From assembly GCA_016184145.1 (NCBI GenBank), contig JACPDF010000025.1:1-52631 (forward strand): DNA of 52,631 nt, given 5' to 3'. The position numbers were made by a program, and so were the translations under genes. This DNA comes from Candidatus Woesearchaeota archaeon (GTDB taxonomy: Archaea > Nanobdellota > Nanobdellia > Woesearchaeales > GW2011-AR4). The notes below the pieces were generated by a model, which ran no database searches, was not told where the DNA came from, and saw only the letters and a list, made by a program, of their open reading frames with translations. Positions within the stretch are counted from its first letter, which is position 1. Each line of letters starts with the position of its first letter. Positions 15,558 through 22,842 of this stretch are shown here, piece by piece.

Positions 15558-16469
15558 TTAATAAAATTTAATATTAAACAATAAAAAAATCAAATTACCT
15601 AAAACCAAAGTCATAACATAAGCGATAAAAAAGCTCGGCACAAAAGGAATGCCTTCTTTGATTAGGATTTTCCTGACTTTCTTTTTTTTGTATAATGCGA
15701 CTAATTTCCGGATTTGCTTTTTTTCTATCCCAAGGTCTTTCGGGCCTGTTATATATTTTCCATCTGCTTTTATCTCCTTTGCAATCCAGTCGCCTTCTGT
15801 AAGCTGCTGCGGCTTTACAAGCTTAAGCATGCATGAATCCTCAACAGCCTTTACCGCAAGCCATAGGTAAAATGTAAGCGCTGTTATCAAGGCAAGATAA
15901 AGAGATACTAATCTTACAAATATCTGTGGGACAAAGAGGGCAATAAGTACAAAAACAAAGAATAAGACCAAAACAATCCTTTTCGCCAATAGTGTTTTTT
16001 TGTTATTGCTTAATTTCCTGAAGCTTTTAACGAATTTTTTCCTGTTTTTTGCTATTAAAATAGAGCTCCATAGAATGCCGTATAATGCCCCTATAATCAA
16101 AGCGTTAATCAGAAAATCCGCCAAAAACGGGATCTCTTTTGAAAAAATATCAATTCCCATTATGGCGCCTAAACCCATAAGCATCTTACTGTCACCGCCG
16201 CCCCATTGCCCAAATCTGAACATAAGGTATGCTATGGCAAAGAAAACAGCAAAGCCAATAACGCTATTAACAATAAAACTAAATCTCCAGTATATAACTG
16301 AAAATAACAGGTTGATCCCGAAGCCTGCTGCTATCAGCCCAAAATTGGCCCAGTCAGGGACTTCTCTTGTCTTGAAATCAGTATAAGAGCCTGCAAGCAA
16401 AGCAATAAATGCGATTGTGTAAGGCACAGCGAGTGTCAAAGGCATCTGGATGAAGTCAAAAAACGCCAT
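15558..16469 (-). CDS. A24-family prepilin peptidase (class III signal peptidase)
   Basis: A 303-aa membrane protein with about 8 hydrophobic segments. The two catalytic aspartates are visible: YTDFKTREVPDW near residue 31 and the GxHyD motif in GQWGGGDSKMLMGLG near residue 87-101. A soluble insert lies at about 210-265. It removes class III signal peptides from pilin- and archaellin-like precursors at the inner face of the membrane. The gene for the surface protein at 10189, with its KRG/QGG cleavage site, is a likely substrate. It diverges from the prenyltransferase gene across a shared AT-rich promoter region. Confidence 0.88.
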   Translation of the reverse strand: MAFFDFIQMPLTLAVPYTIAFIALLAGSYTDFKTREVPDWANFGLIAAGFGINLLFSVIYWRFSFIVNSVIGFAVFFAIAYLMFRFGQWGGGDSKMLMGLGAIMGIDIFSKEIPFLADFLINALIIGALYGILWSSILIAKNRKKFVKSFRKLSNNKKTLLAKRIVLVLFFVFVLIALFVPQIFVRLVSLYLALITALTFYLWLAVKAVEDSCMLKLVKPQQLTEGDWIAKEIKADGKYITGPKDLGIEKKQIRKLVALYKKKKVRKILIKEGIPFVPSFFIAYVMTLVLGNLIFLLFNIKFY

Positions 16470-16488
16470 TTTAAGGATAAAAACAACA

Positions 16489-16507
16489 ATATTTATAAAT
16501 ATTTATG
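16489..16507. promoter_or_regulatory. Shared divergent TATA region
   Basis: AATATTTATAAATATTTAT contains TATA-like cores on both strands, about 25-30 bp from the start of the prepilin peptidase gene and about 35 bp from the prenyltransferase gene. Confidence 0.5.
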
Positions 16508-16532
16508 ATACATATGCTGCGGGTGGTTTAGG

Positions 16533-17270
16533 TTGGTGCTTGATAAGCTGAAGAATGTTGTGAGGAAGGACAAGGATGTTCTCAGAATAAAACTGCCAAG
16601 GCACATAGCAATAAGCCTGGATGGCATAGAAAACTGGGCCCTGAAAAACGGCATTTCTTATGGGGAAGCTTATAAAAAGGCCTTTTTGGCTTTAAAGAGC
16701 ACAATAAGGAGCCAGGTCAAGCTTAATATCCCTGTCCTGAGCTTTTATGTCCTTACAGAAAATTATGATAAAGAGAATGAGGCTTATCCTTATTTTTTGG
16801 ATTCTGTTGCGGAAATGCTTAACGACCTTTCCAGTAGCGAGTTTGTTAAAGAAAACAAGATAAAGATATCAATTCTTGGAAAATGGTACAATCTGCCAGG
16901 GAGGATTGTAGATGCGATAAAGAAAGTCATAGAAGCGACAAAGGACTATGACAGCTTTTTTGTGAACTTATGCATGAATTATGACGGCCAGGAGGAGATA
17001 GTAGATGCTGTCAGGCTAATTGCGATGCAAGTCAAGGCAGGAAAGATGGATCCTGAGCTGATAACCAAGGAGCTGGTTAAAGAAAATCTATACAGCTCAT
17101 ATTTTCTTCCTCCTGATTTAATGATAAAGAACGGCAGCAGGAAGGAAACATCAGGATTTTTCCTCTGGGATTCCATAAATGCAAAGATCTACTTTACAAA
17201 CAAGCTTTGGCCTGATTTTGACAGGACAGAGTTCATGGATGCCATAAAGGATTACCAGAAGGGGGATTAG
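16533..17270 (+). CDS. Divergent cis-prenyltransferase (UppS-like)
   Basis: A 245-aa protein. It aligns with undecaprenyl/polyprenyl diphosphate synthases: LPRHIAISLDGIENWALKNG for the usual PRHVAIIMDGNRRWA, LCMNYDGQEEIVDAVR for INYGGRDEI, and the last motif FFLWDSINAKIYFTNKLWPDF. It would make the polyprenyl lipid carrier (dolichol-type) for glycosylation. The substrate-binding N-R-R after the catalytic Asp is I-E-N here, so it is a divergent member or the non-catalytic subunit of a heteromer. The start is TTG (16533) or GTG (16536), with GGGTGG 6-9 nt upstream. Confidence 0.8.
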   Translation: MVLDKLKNVVRKDKDVLRIKLPRHIAISLDGIENWALKNGISYGEAYKKAFLALKSTIRSQVKLNIPVLSFYVLTENYDKENEAYPYFLDSVAEMLNDLSSSEFVKENKIKISILGKWYNLPGRIVDAIKKVIEATKDYDSFFVNLCMNYDGQEEIVDAVRLIAMQVKAGKMDPELITKELVKENLYSSYFLPPDLMIKNGSRKETSGFFLWDSINAKIYFTNKLWPDFDRTEFMDAIKDYQKGD

Positions 17271-17315
17271 CAGCCTAAGAAACATATGGATCCCTGTTAA
17301 ATACCTTTTGAGTTA

Positions 17316-17394
17316 AGCAGTTCTCAAAAGTTGTGTTCCGAAAAGTTCGAGAACCTGCTGTAAATTCAATTGTTGCCGTAGTTTTCTCTTACGG
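17316..17394. terminator. Two hairpins between convergent genes
   Basis: 17316-17325 pairs with 17349-17359 (10 bp, one bulged C) and 17376-17380 pairs with 17390-17394 in an 8-base larger loop. They lie between the prenyltransferase stop and the membrane-protein stop, where a bidirectional terminator would be expected. An RNA role cannot be excluded. Confidence 0.4.
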
Positions 17395-17440
17395 TATAAA
17401 ATTTTAAATGATAAAAAGTAATTGTTAGTTTATTTTTGAG

Positions 17441-17941
17441 TTAATATTTTTTGCTTTTGTCTACAGAACAGCGTTCACATTTAGTGACTTGAGTTGCAAC
17501 TAAATATATTGAAGCCAATAATAACAAGACGCTGAATAATGCAAGAACTGTCCCATATTTTAAAATTGCTAAAGAGCCTGTAAATCCTATCAACGACAGC
17601 AATAATGGCTTGCAAAATGGGCACGTTGTTGTAAAAAAGCTTATGAATGCTCCAAAAAATCCAACATTGGCGGATTTCAAAGTATTTTGCCTTTTTTTTA
17701 TTGCAAATATCTGCAAAGCAATCAAAAGACCGCCAAGAATTGAAAACAATGTGAAAAATGTCGCGCTTACTTTAGTAAAAGCTATGGTTATGTAGTTCAA
17801 TCCGGACCTAACGTCGATAAGATTGGTCATTGCAGCATACAAAAGACCATATAATAAGCCTGCTACTAAAAAGATAGCTAAGTAACTTTTTCTACTTAAT
17901 ATCTGCTTTATTGCAAATAGCTGGTTCTTCATATCATCCAT
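17441..17941 (-). CDS. Four-helix membrane protein with cysteine motifs
   Basis: A 166-aa protein with four hydrophobic helices. TTTCPFCKPLLLSLIG places a CxxC pair near the start of helix three, and the C-terminal tail ends CERCSVDKSKKY, a second CxxC. The pattern recalls small membrane proteins linked to thiol or heavy-metal handling, but no family is certain. It starts directly after the stop of the 44-aa cysteine-rich gene, and the upstream genes of the operon also encode cysteine-rich proteins; the HxlR-type regulator is divergent. Metal or redox-related transport is an inference from this context. Confidence 0.65.
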   Translation of the reverse strand: MDDMKNQLFAIKQILSRKSYLAIFLVAGLLYGLLYAAMTNLIDVRSGLNYITIAFTKVSATFFTLFSILGGLLIALQIFAIKKRQNTLKSANVGFFGAFISFFTTTCPFCKPLLLSLIGFTGSLAILKYGTVLALFSVLLLLASIYLVATQVTKCERCSVDKSKKY

Positions 17942-18076
17942 TTAAGACAAAGCCTTTATTAACAGCTTTCTTGCTTCCGGGGTTAATGTTTTTCTCAAGT
18001 CCTCTATGCAGATGCATATGCAGCAGTCGCATGACGGACAAATGCCTCCCTTGCAGCACGGTTCTTTCTTAGCCAT
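17942..18076 (-). CDS. 44-aa cysteine-rich peptide
   Basis: MAKKEPCCKGGICPSCDCCI continues with CIC: nine cysteines within residues 7-23, then a short helix (LTPEARKLLIKALS). Such density indicates metal binding (Zn, Cu, Cd, Hg or Fe-S). It resembles no named family that I can state. The stop abuts the ATG of the membrane protein, and a GAGGT ribosome binding site lies 7 nt before the ATG. Confidence 0.75.
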   Translation of the reverse strand: MAKKEPCCKGGICPSCDCCICICIEDLRKTLTPEARKLLIKALS

Positions 18077-18097
18077 TGTATTTACCTCTTAAATTTT

Positions 18098-18262
18098 TTA
18101 AAATTTAACAGCATATTTTGTAATTTCAACATTGCAGCTATGATGCTTTCTGCACCAGTTTTCGCATTTTGCTGCAATTTTCTTATCTTTGTATGTAAAA
18201 TTACACTCCGCACAAACATAATATGTTTTCTTGTTTTTAGTTATTTTTTTAACCATCTTCAT
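18098..18262 (-). CDS. 54-aa zinc-finger-like protein
   Basis: The core YYVCAECNFTYKDKKIAAKC, then ENWCRKHHSCNVEITKYA, has a CxxC...C...C..HH..C arrangement known from small archaeal zinc-ribbon-like proteins found near metal and thiol genes. The start is ATG 18262 or the ATG at 18256. First gene of the cysteine-rich operon, next to the palindrome shared with the HxlR gene. Confidence 0.7.
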   Translation of the reverse strand: MKMVKKITKNKKTYYVCAECNFTYKDKKIAAKCENWCRKHHSCNVEITKYAVKF

Positions 18263-18287
18263 GCAAAAGTTTATATTTTATATCTAA

Positions 18288-18304
18288 TTACTTTTGTAAA
18301 GTAA
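18288..18304. promoter_or_regulatory. 17-bp palindrome, candidate HxlR operator
   Basis: TTACTTT-TGT-AAAGTAA, a perfect inverted repeat with 7-bp arms, lies between TATA-like sequences of the two divergent units (TTTATATT at 18270 reading left, TTTATATAA at 18311 reading right). Position and symmetry fit a dimeric winged-helix regulator. Confidence 0.6.
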
Positions 18305-18333
18305 AGCTTATTTATATAATAGCAAGTTCCAAA

Positions 18334-18693
18334 ATGGTAACTAAAAATAGTATACACTTGGAAAGTAATGGGTGTCGTATGAAAGGCTCTGGCTATTGCC
18401 CACAGCCATTAGAAGTTGCAAACTCTTTCCTTAGCAAAAAGTGGACAATCAGCATTATAATAACCATAGGCAATTTTAACATATTAAGATTTAATGATAT
18501 CCTAAACAGAGTTCAAGGAATCACAGCAAAAACTCTCGCAGAACGTTTAAATGAGCTTAAAAATTTAGGACTAATAAAAAGAATCATTTACAAAGAAATC
18601 CCACCGAGAGTGGAGTATGAACTTACGCATGAAGGAAAAAAACTTATGAAAGCAATAACTCCTCTTATTGAATGGTCATTAAATAAAAAGTAA
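18334..18693 (+). CDS. HxlR-family winged-helix regulator
   Basis: A 119-aa protein. CPQPLEVANSFLSKKWTISI, RFNDILNRVQGITAKTLAERL and ELKNLGLIKRIIYKEIPPRVEYELT are the standard HxlR sequence blocks (winged helix dimer). Cys14 and Cys22 at the N-terminus (NGCRMKGSGYCPQ) could sense thiol-reactive compounds or metal, as in some relatives. It is divergent from the cysteine-rich operon, with a 17-bp palindrome between them, so it probably controls both units. Confidence 0.85.
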   Translation: MVTKNSIHLESNGCRMKGSGYCPQPLEVANSFLSKKWTISIIITIGNFNILRFNDILNRVQGITAKTLAERLNELKNLGLIKRIIYKEIPPRVEYELTHEGKKLMKAITPLIEWSLNKK

Positions 18694-18843
18694 TACCCAG
18701 AAAGCAAGAAAAAATTTTGTTAAACGCTTGTTATAAAAAGTGCAAAGCATTTTTTATTTTCGTTTTCTTATGAAGTTTAACGAAAGCGACAACAAAAAAG
18801 ATTTATGGTTTCGTATTAACGATAGAGGCGGTTTCGAATTGCA

Positions 18844-19767
18844 TTAAACAGCCCTTAGCTTTGCCTTTTCCAGCCTCTCAGCAAAGATGCATGCATTGCA
18901 CTTGTCTTTTGCTGCCGGCTCTCCGCATGATTTGCAATAATCTGCTTGTTCTCCTTTAAATCTTTTTTTTAGATCAGGAAGAATCTGCAAAAATGAATTA
19001 ATAATCGCATATTTTGTTCCTGGATTCTCATTCTCAAAATTATTCAGCATATCCCTTACCTGCGCCCTGTAGCTCTTTGCCACATTCGGGCATTCATTGA
19101 AATTATCCAGCAAACCATTGACAAAAGCATAAACTGTCACCTCTTTTTCCGTGCATAAATACAATGGCTTAATTCTCTGGACAAATTTTTTATTTGAGTT
19201 AATGCCTGCTTTTGGGCCTAATCTCGCACTGGCCTGTACGTTATTCTTAAACTCATTCATCACAATGCTTTGGGCTTCATCATCAAGGTTGTGGCCGGTA
19301 GCCAGTTTTGTAAAGCCTAATTCCCTTGATTTTTTATTTAATAAATATCTCCTGAAAATGCCGCATATGGTGCAAGGCTTTACATCCAAAGCTTTTAGCA
19401 TATTATCCAAAGGCATGCCAAATTCTTCCTCATAAGAATAAATATGCAATGGAACGCTATTTTTTTTGCAAAATTTTTCTGCAGCAGCCAGTGTTTTATC
19501 CCTGTAGCCATGAATGCCTTCATTTATTGCTATTGCAGTCAATTTTATCTTTGGATTTTGCTTTGACAGCTTGCTTAACAGATGCAGCAGTGTCAGGGAA
19601 TCTTTTCCGCCTGATAATGCAACTCCCAAATGCTCTTCCTTTCCTATTAAATCAAACTGCCGTATGGTTTTGAATACCTTGCTCTCAAAATATTCAATAA
19701 AATGGGCTTTGCATAATTTCTCTCCCGCTATGAGTCCTATAACCGGCTTATTGCTGCAGCAGTTCAT
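18844..19767 (-). CDS. TtuA/Ncs6-like tRNA 2-thiolation enzyme
   Basis: A 307-aa PP-loop ATPase. ALSGGKDSLTLLHLL at about 50 is the ATP pyrophosphatase loop; CTICGIFRR near residue 130 supplies two of the catalytic/Fe-S cysteines with a third at NECPN near 220; the C-terminal zinc ribbon is CKSCGEP...CNACIF. These enzymes insert sulfur at U34 (Ncs6) or U54 (TtuA) of tRNA using a ubiquitin-like sulfur donor. The preceding gene encodes such a donor and its stop abuts this start. Which uridine is modified cannot be told from sequence alone. Confidence 0.88.
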   Translation of the reverse strand: MNCCSNKPVIGLIAGEKLCKAHFIEYFESKVFKTIRQFDLIGKEEHLGVALSGGKDSLTLLHLLSKLSKQNPKIKLTAIAINEGIHGYRDKTLAAAEKFCKKNSVPLHIYSYEEEFGMPLDNMLKALDVKPCTICGIFRRYLLNKKSRELGFTKLATGHNLDDEAQSIVMNEFKNNVQASARLGPKAGINSNKKFVQRIKPLYLCTEKEVTVYAFVNGLLDNFNECPNVAKSYRAQVRDMLNNFENENPGTKYAIINSFLQILPDLKKRFKGEQADYCKSCGEPAAKDKCNACIFAERLEKAKLRAV

Positions 19768-19974
19768 TTATCCACCTGAAATAACCGATATTATCTTAAT
19801 ATCATCCTTATCTTTCAGTTTTTGATCCTCCAAAATAACATCATCGTTTTTGCTGACTATTACCGTGACAGGATTTATTCCCATTTTTTTTAATAAGTCT
19901 TTTATTGTTGCATTATTGCCTAATTCTACTGTTTTTTCCCTGTTTTCCCTGTCGTAAAATACTTTAAGCTTCAT
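19768..19974 (-). CDS. MoaD/ThiS/TtuB-like ubiquitin-fold sulfur carrier
   Basis: A 68-aa beta-grasp protein ending in GG (ISVISGG), the hallmark for C-terminal thiocarboxylation. ATIKDLLKKMGINPVTVIVS and DDVILEDQKLKDKDDIKI match the family. It is the natural sulfur donor for the TtuA-like enzyme next to it. A TATA box centred about 26 bp upstream gives the pair its own leaderless promoter, separate from the suf genes. Confidence 0.88.
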   Translation of the reverse strand: MKLKVFYDRENREKTVELGNNATIKDLLKKMGINPVTVIVSKNDDVILEDQKLKDKDDIKIISVISGG

Positions 19975-19993
19975 TATATTGAGAAATTAACCT

Positions 19994-20005
19994 TGATTTA
20001 TAAAT
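19994..20005 (-). promoter_or_regulatory. TATA box of the sulfur carrier/TtuA-like pair
   Basis: ATTTATAAATC on the minus strand (ATATTTATAAATC), about 26 bp before the ATG at 19974. Confidence 0.6.
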
Positions 20006-20034
20006 ATTAAGAATAAAAATAAAAATTATAAAAA

Positions 20035-20778
20035 TTATTGTGAAACAGCCTTATGCTCTTCATACCCCCTTTCCTCAACTTCAAAAGCCAATTCTTTTCC
20101 TCCGGATTTTACAATTTTTCCATCTACAACGATATGCACTTTGTCCGGGGTTATGTAATTAAGTATTCTTTGATAATGAGTTATCAATAAAATTCCCATG
20201 TGAGGACCTTTTAATTTATTGATTCCATTAGCGACTATCTTTAGTGAGTCTATATCTAATCCCGAATCAGTCTCATCCAAAATTCCTATTATTGGCTGCA
20301 GAACTGCCATCTGCAGTATTTCCGCTTTCTTCTTTTCTCCCCCGGAAAAACCCTCATTAAGGTACCTTAAGGCAAAGCTCTTGTCAAACCTCAATAAACT
20401 CATCTTTTCCTGCAATAATCTGTGGAAATCAGGGACTGAAACCTTGTCATTCCTTTTGGAATTTAAAGCTGTTCTCAGGAAATTTGATACTGTAACGCCA
20501 GAAATTTCCTGCGGGTACTGGAAGCTTAGGAATAGGCCTTTCTTTGCCCTCTCGTCCGCTTCCATTTCTGTTGCATCTTCGCCATCAAGGAAAATCCTGC
20601 CTTTGGTTATTTCATATCTTGGATGGCCCATTAATGCATAAGCCAAAGTGCTTTTTCCAGAGCCATTGGGGCCCATTATCGCAACTACCTCTCCTTTATC
20701 AACTGCAAGGCTTATACCTCTCAGTATTTCCTTGTCTTCAATCTTTACATGCAAGTCCTTTACCTCTAAAAATGCCAT
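20035..20778 (-). CDS. sufC: SufC, Fe-S assembly ATPase
   Basis: A 247-aa ABC-type ATPase of the SUF system. Walker A GPNGSGKSTLA near residue 36, signature LNEGFSGGEKKKAEILQM near 140, Walker B with GILDETDSGLDID. It drives the SufB-SufD scaffold that builds Fe-S clusters in the cytosol. It follows the ferredoxin gene by 11 bp and is last of the suf unit here (B-D-S-U-fdx-C). Confidence 0.95.
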   Translation of the reverse strand: MAFLEVKDLHVKIEDKEILRGISLAVDKGEVVAIMGPNGSGKSTLAYALMGHPRYEITKGRIFLDGEDATEMEADERAKKGLFLSFQYPQEISGVTVSNFLRTALNSKRNDKVSVPDFHRLLQEKMSLLRFDKSFALRYLNEGFSGGEKKKAEILQMAVLQPIIGILDETDSGLDIDSLKIVANGINKLKGPHMGILLITHYQRILNYITPDKVHIVVDGKIVKSGGKELAFEVEERGYEEHKAVSQ

Positions 20779-20789
20779 TTTAACAGCTT

Positions 20790-21071
20790 TTATGAGCCAC
20801 GGATTCTCTCATTTACCTTATTTCCCTCATCATCCTCTATTTTTGTTATTATAATAGCTTCAACAGGACAAACCTCAGCAGATTCTTTGTTTATCTGCAA
20901 GTCCTTGTCCTCTATTACGAGTTCCCATCTCTTTGTTTGCTCATTGTAATCTGCTCCAGTCAGATCCACTTTGCCATCCTCAGAGCGAGGCCAGATTTCA
21001 GGAGCAACTGCATTGCAGGCCAAGGCTCCTATGCAAAGTTCTCTGTCAAATTCAACCTTGTATTTTGCCAT
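20790..21071 (-). CDS. Ferredoxin with three-cysteine cluster motif
   Basis: A 93-aa single-cluster ferredoxin. The first motif is CIGALAC, where the usual second cysteine (CxxCxxC) is Ala, followed by CPVEAI near the C-terminus. Three ligands suggest a [3Fe-4S] cluster, or a [4Fe-4S] cluster with one open site. It lies inside the suf unit between sufU and sufC, so it may supply electrons for cluster assembly. Length fits archaeal/Thermotoga-type monocluster ferredoxins. Confidence 0.85.
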   Translation of the reverse strand: MAKYKVEFDRELCIGALACNAVAPEIWPRSEDGKVDLTGADYNEQTKRWELVIEDKDLQINKESAEVCPVEAIIITKIEDDEGNKVNERIRGS

Positions 21072-21119
21072 TGATTTTTTATTGATTTAGTTTAAAATAA
21101 TTATTCCTTTGTTATTTAG

Positions 21120-21169
21120 GCCGCCACAATACTTGGCGGCATCTATAATGGCGCGCCGCATTGCGCGCC
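21120..21169 (-). other. Two GC-rich hairpins between sufU and ferredoxin genes
   Basis: GCCGCC (21120-21125) pairs with GGCGGC (21135-21140), and GGCGCG (21150-21155) pairs with CGCGCC (21164-21169). In an otherwise AT-rich spacer of 103 bp these would fold in the mRNA and may protect or attenuate the message between the upstream suf genes and fdx-sufC. Confidence 0.6.
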
Positions 21170-21174
21170 CGGCT

Positions 21175-21579
21175 TTATCTACTCTCATAATTTTTTATCC
21201 CTTCTTTTATTGCTACTAAGCCCAAAACTGCACATTTGGTCCTTACAGGGCCTACTTCTATGCCAAGCATGTTTACAACATCTTCCCTTTTGTAGTTTTT
21301 CGCCTCTTCCAGAGTTTTTCCTTTTACCTCGTCTGTCAGCATTGAAGCTGCTGCCTGGGAAATTGCGCATCCTTTACCGATGAATTTTATGCCGTCAATT
21401 TTATGATCCATAAGCTTTATTGTAACTGTTATTACATCGCCGCAAAAAGGGTTGTTTTCTGTGAATTTAATGTCAGCATTTTCTATAGTTCCGTGATTAT
21501 GGGGATGCTTATAGTGGTCAATGATATTTTCCCTGTACATTCCTACTCCTGCATAATCTGGATTCATATTCTCGCTCAT
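21175..21579 (-). CDS. sufU: SufU/NifU-like Fe-S scaffold or sulfur-transfer protein
   Basis: A 134-aa protein. The three conserved cysteines are in NPFCGD, GKGCAISQAAASML and RTKCAVL; the HYKHPHNHG and NPxCGD region matches SufU/IscU. It accepts persulfide from SufS or acts as scaffold. The ATG overlaps the sufS stop by 4 bp, so the two are coupled. Confidence 0.93.
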   Translation of the reverse strand: MSENMNPDYAGVGMYRENIIDHYKHPHNHGTIENADIKFTENNPFCGDVITVTIKLMDHKIDGIKFIGKGCAISQAAASMLTDEVKGKTLEEAKNYKREDVVNMLGIEVGPVRTKCAVLGLVAIKEGIKNYESR

Positions 21580-22796
21580 TTGAACACCTTTATCACTTTG
21601 CGGATTCCCTGTATCAGCTTGTCAGCTTCTTCTTTTGTATTATAGAGGTAAAATGAAGCTCTTGCGCTTGCTGTTATTCCTAAAACTGAGTGCAGGGGCA
21701 TTGCGCAATGATGGCCTGCTCTTACAGCAATTCCCTCGCTGTCCAAGATGGCAGATGTGTCATGGGCATGCACGCCTTTGACATTGAAAGATACAACCCC
21801 TACTCTTTTTCCTGCGCTAGGGCCGTAAATCTCAACTTCCTTTATTTCTGAAAGCTTTTCCATGGCATATTCTGCAAGCTCGTTCTCATGCTGCGCTATT
21901 TTTTCCATGCCTGCCATTTTTAAATAATCAATTGCAGCTCCTAAGCCAATCGCCTGCGCTATGCTGGCTGTTCCAGCCTCAAATTTCCATGGAATATCAT
22001 TCCATTTTGAATCGTTGAAAGTGACTTCCTTAATCATATGGCCCCCGTAAAGGAAAGGCTGCATTCTTTCCAGCAGATCTTTTTTGCCATATAGCACGCC
22101 AATTCCAGTGGGTGCAAGCATCTTGTGGCCTGAGAAAGCCAGGAAATCGCAGTTCATTTTTTTGACGTCAACCTTCATATGCGGGGCTGACTGGGCAGCA
22201 TCCACAATAAAGCAAGCATCGCTTTTTTCCCTTGCAATTTTCCCTATTTTTCCGACATCATTTATTGTTCCTAATACATTGGAAGCATGGACCACAGAGA
22301 CAATCTTTGTCCTTTTATTTATCAGCTCATTGAACTGATCTGTCTTTAATTCGCCTTTGCTGTCTATCTCTGCAAACCTTACTTTTGCCTTTTTCTTTTT
22401 TGCAATCTGCTGCCAAGGCACCAGGTTAGAATGATGCTCCATCTGCGTCAGGACAATCTCATCATTTTCCTTTAATTCATTGCTTAAAGAGTAAGCAACT
22501 AGGTTTAACGATTCTGTTGTTCCTTTTGTAAACACTATTTCCCCAGAATCCGCATTAATGAAATCAGCAGCTTTTTCGCGGGCATTTTCATAGGCTGCGG
22601 TAGCCTGCTCTCCAAGCTTATGTATGCTGCGGTGGATGTTCGCATTGTAATTTTCATAGAAATCCGTTACAGAATCAATGACTTGTTTTGGCTTCTGGGA
22701 AGTTGCAGCGTTATCGAGGTAAACCAATGGCTTGCCATTTACTTTGACCTTTAAAATCGGAAAATCCTTCCTTATCTTTTCAACATCCAATGCCAT
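21576..22796 (-). CDS. sufS: SufS cysteine desulfurase
   Basis: A PLP-dependent class V aminotransferase-fold enzyme (406 aa from this start) that takes sulfur from cysteine. Visible: VYLDNAATSQKP near the N-terminus, TKGTTESLN, TQMEHHSNLVPW, the PLP lysine in FLAFSGHKMLAPTGIGVLYG, and the active cysteine in RAGHHCAMPLH. I prefer the ATG at 22796 (MALDVEKIRKDFP) because homologues start there; an ATG at 22811 adds five residues. It lies between sufD and sufU. Confidence 0.94.
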   Translation of the reverse strand: MALDVEKIRKDFPILKVKVNGKPLVYLDNAATSQKPKQVIDSVTDFYENYNANIHRSIHKLGEQATAAYENAREKAADFINADSGEIVFTKGTTESLNLVAYSLSNELKENDEIVLTQMEHHSNLVPWQQIAKKKKAKVRFAEIDSKGELKTDQFNELINKRTKIVSVVHASNVLGTINDVGKIGKIAREKSDACFIVDAAQSAPHMKVDVKKMNCDFLAFSGHKMLAPTGIGVLYGKKDLLERMQPFLYGGHMIKEVTFNDSKWNDIPWKFEAGTASIAQAIGLGAAIDYLKMAGMEKIAQHENELAEYAMEKLSEIKEVEIYGPSAGKRVGVVSFNVKGVHAHDTSAILDSEGIAVRAGHHCAMPLHSVLGITASARASFYLYNTKEEADKLIQGIRKVIKVFK

Positions 22797-22842
22797 TTTT
22801 GTTTTCAGCATTTTTCATCGTTTTTAATTATTGGCTTGTTTT

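Noticed and set aside
18770-18847. 25-codon frame MKFNESDNKKDLWFRINDRG... between the HxlR and TtuA-like genes
   Set aside because: Too short to support, no ribosome binding site, and it overlaps the convergent stop of the TtuA-like gene, although a TATA-like TTATAAAAAG lies upstream.
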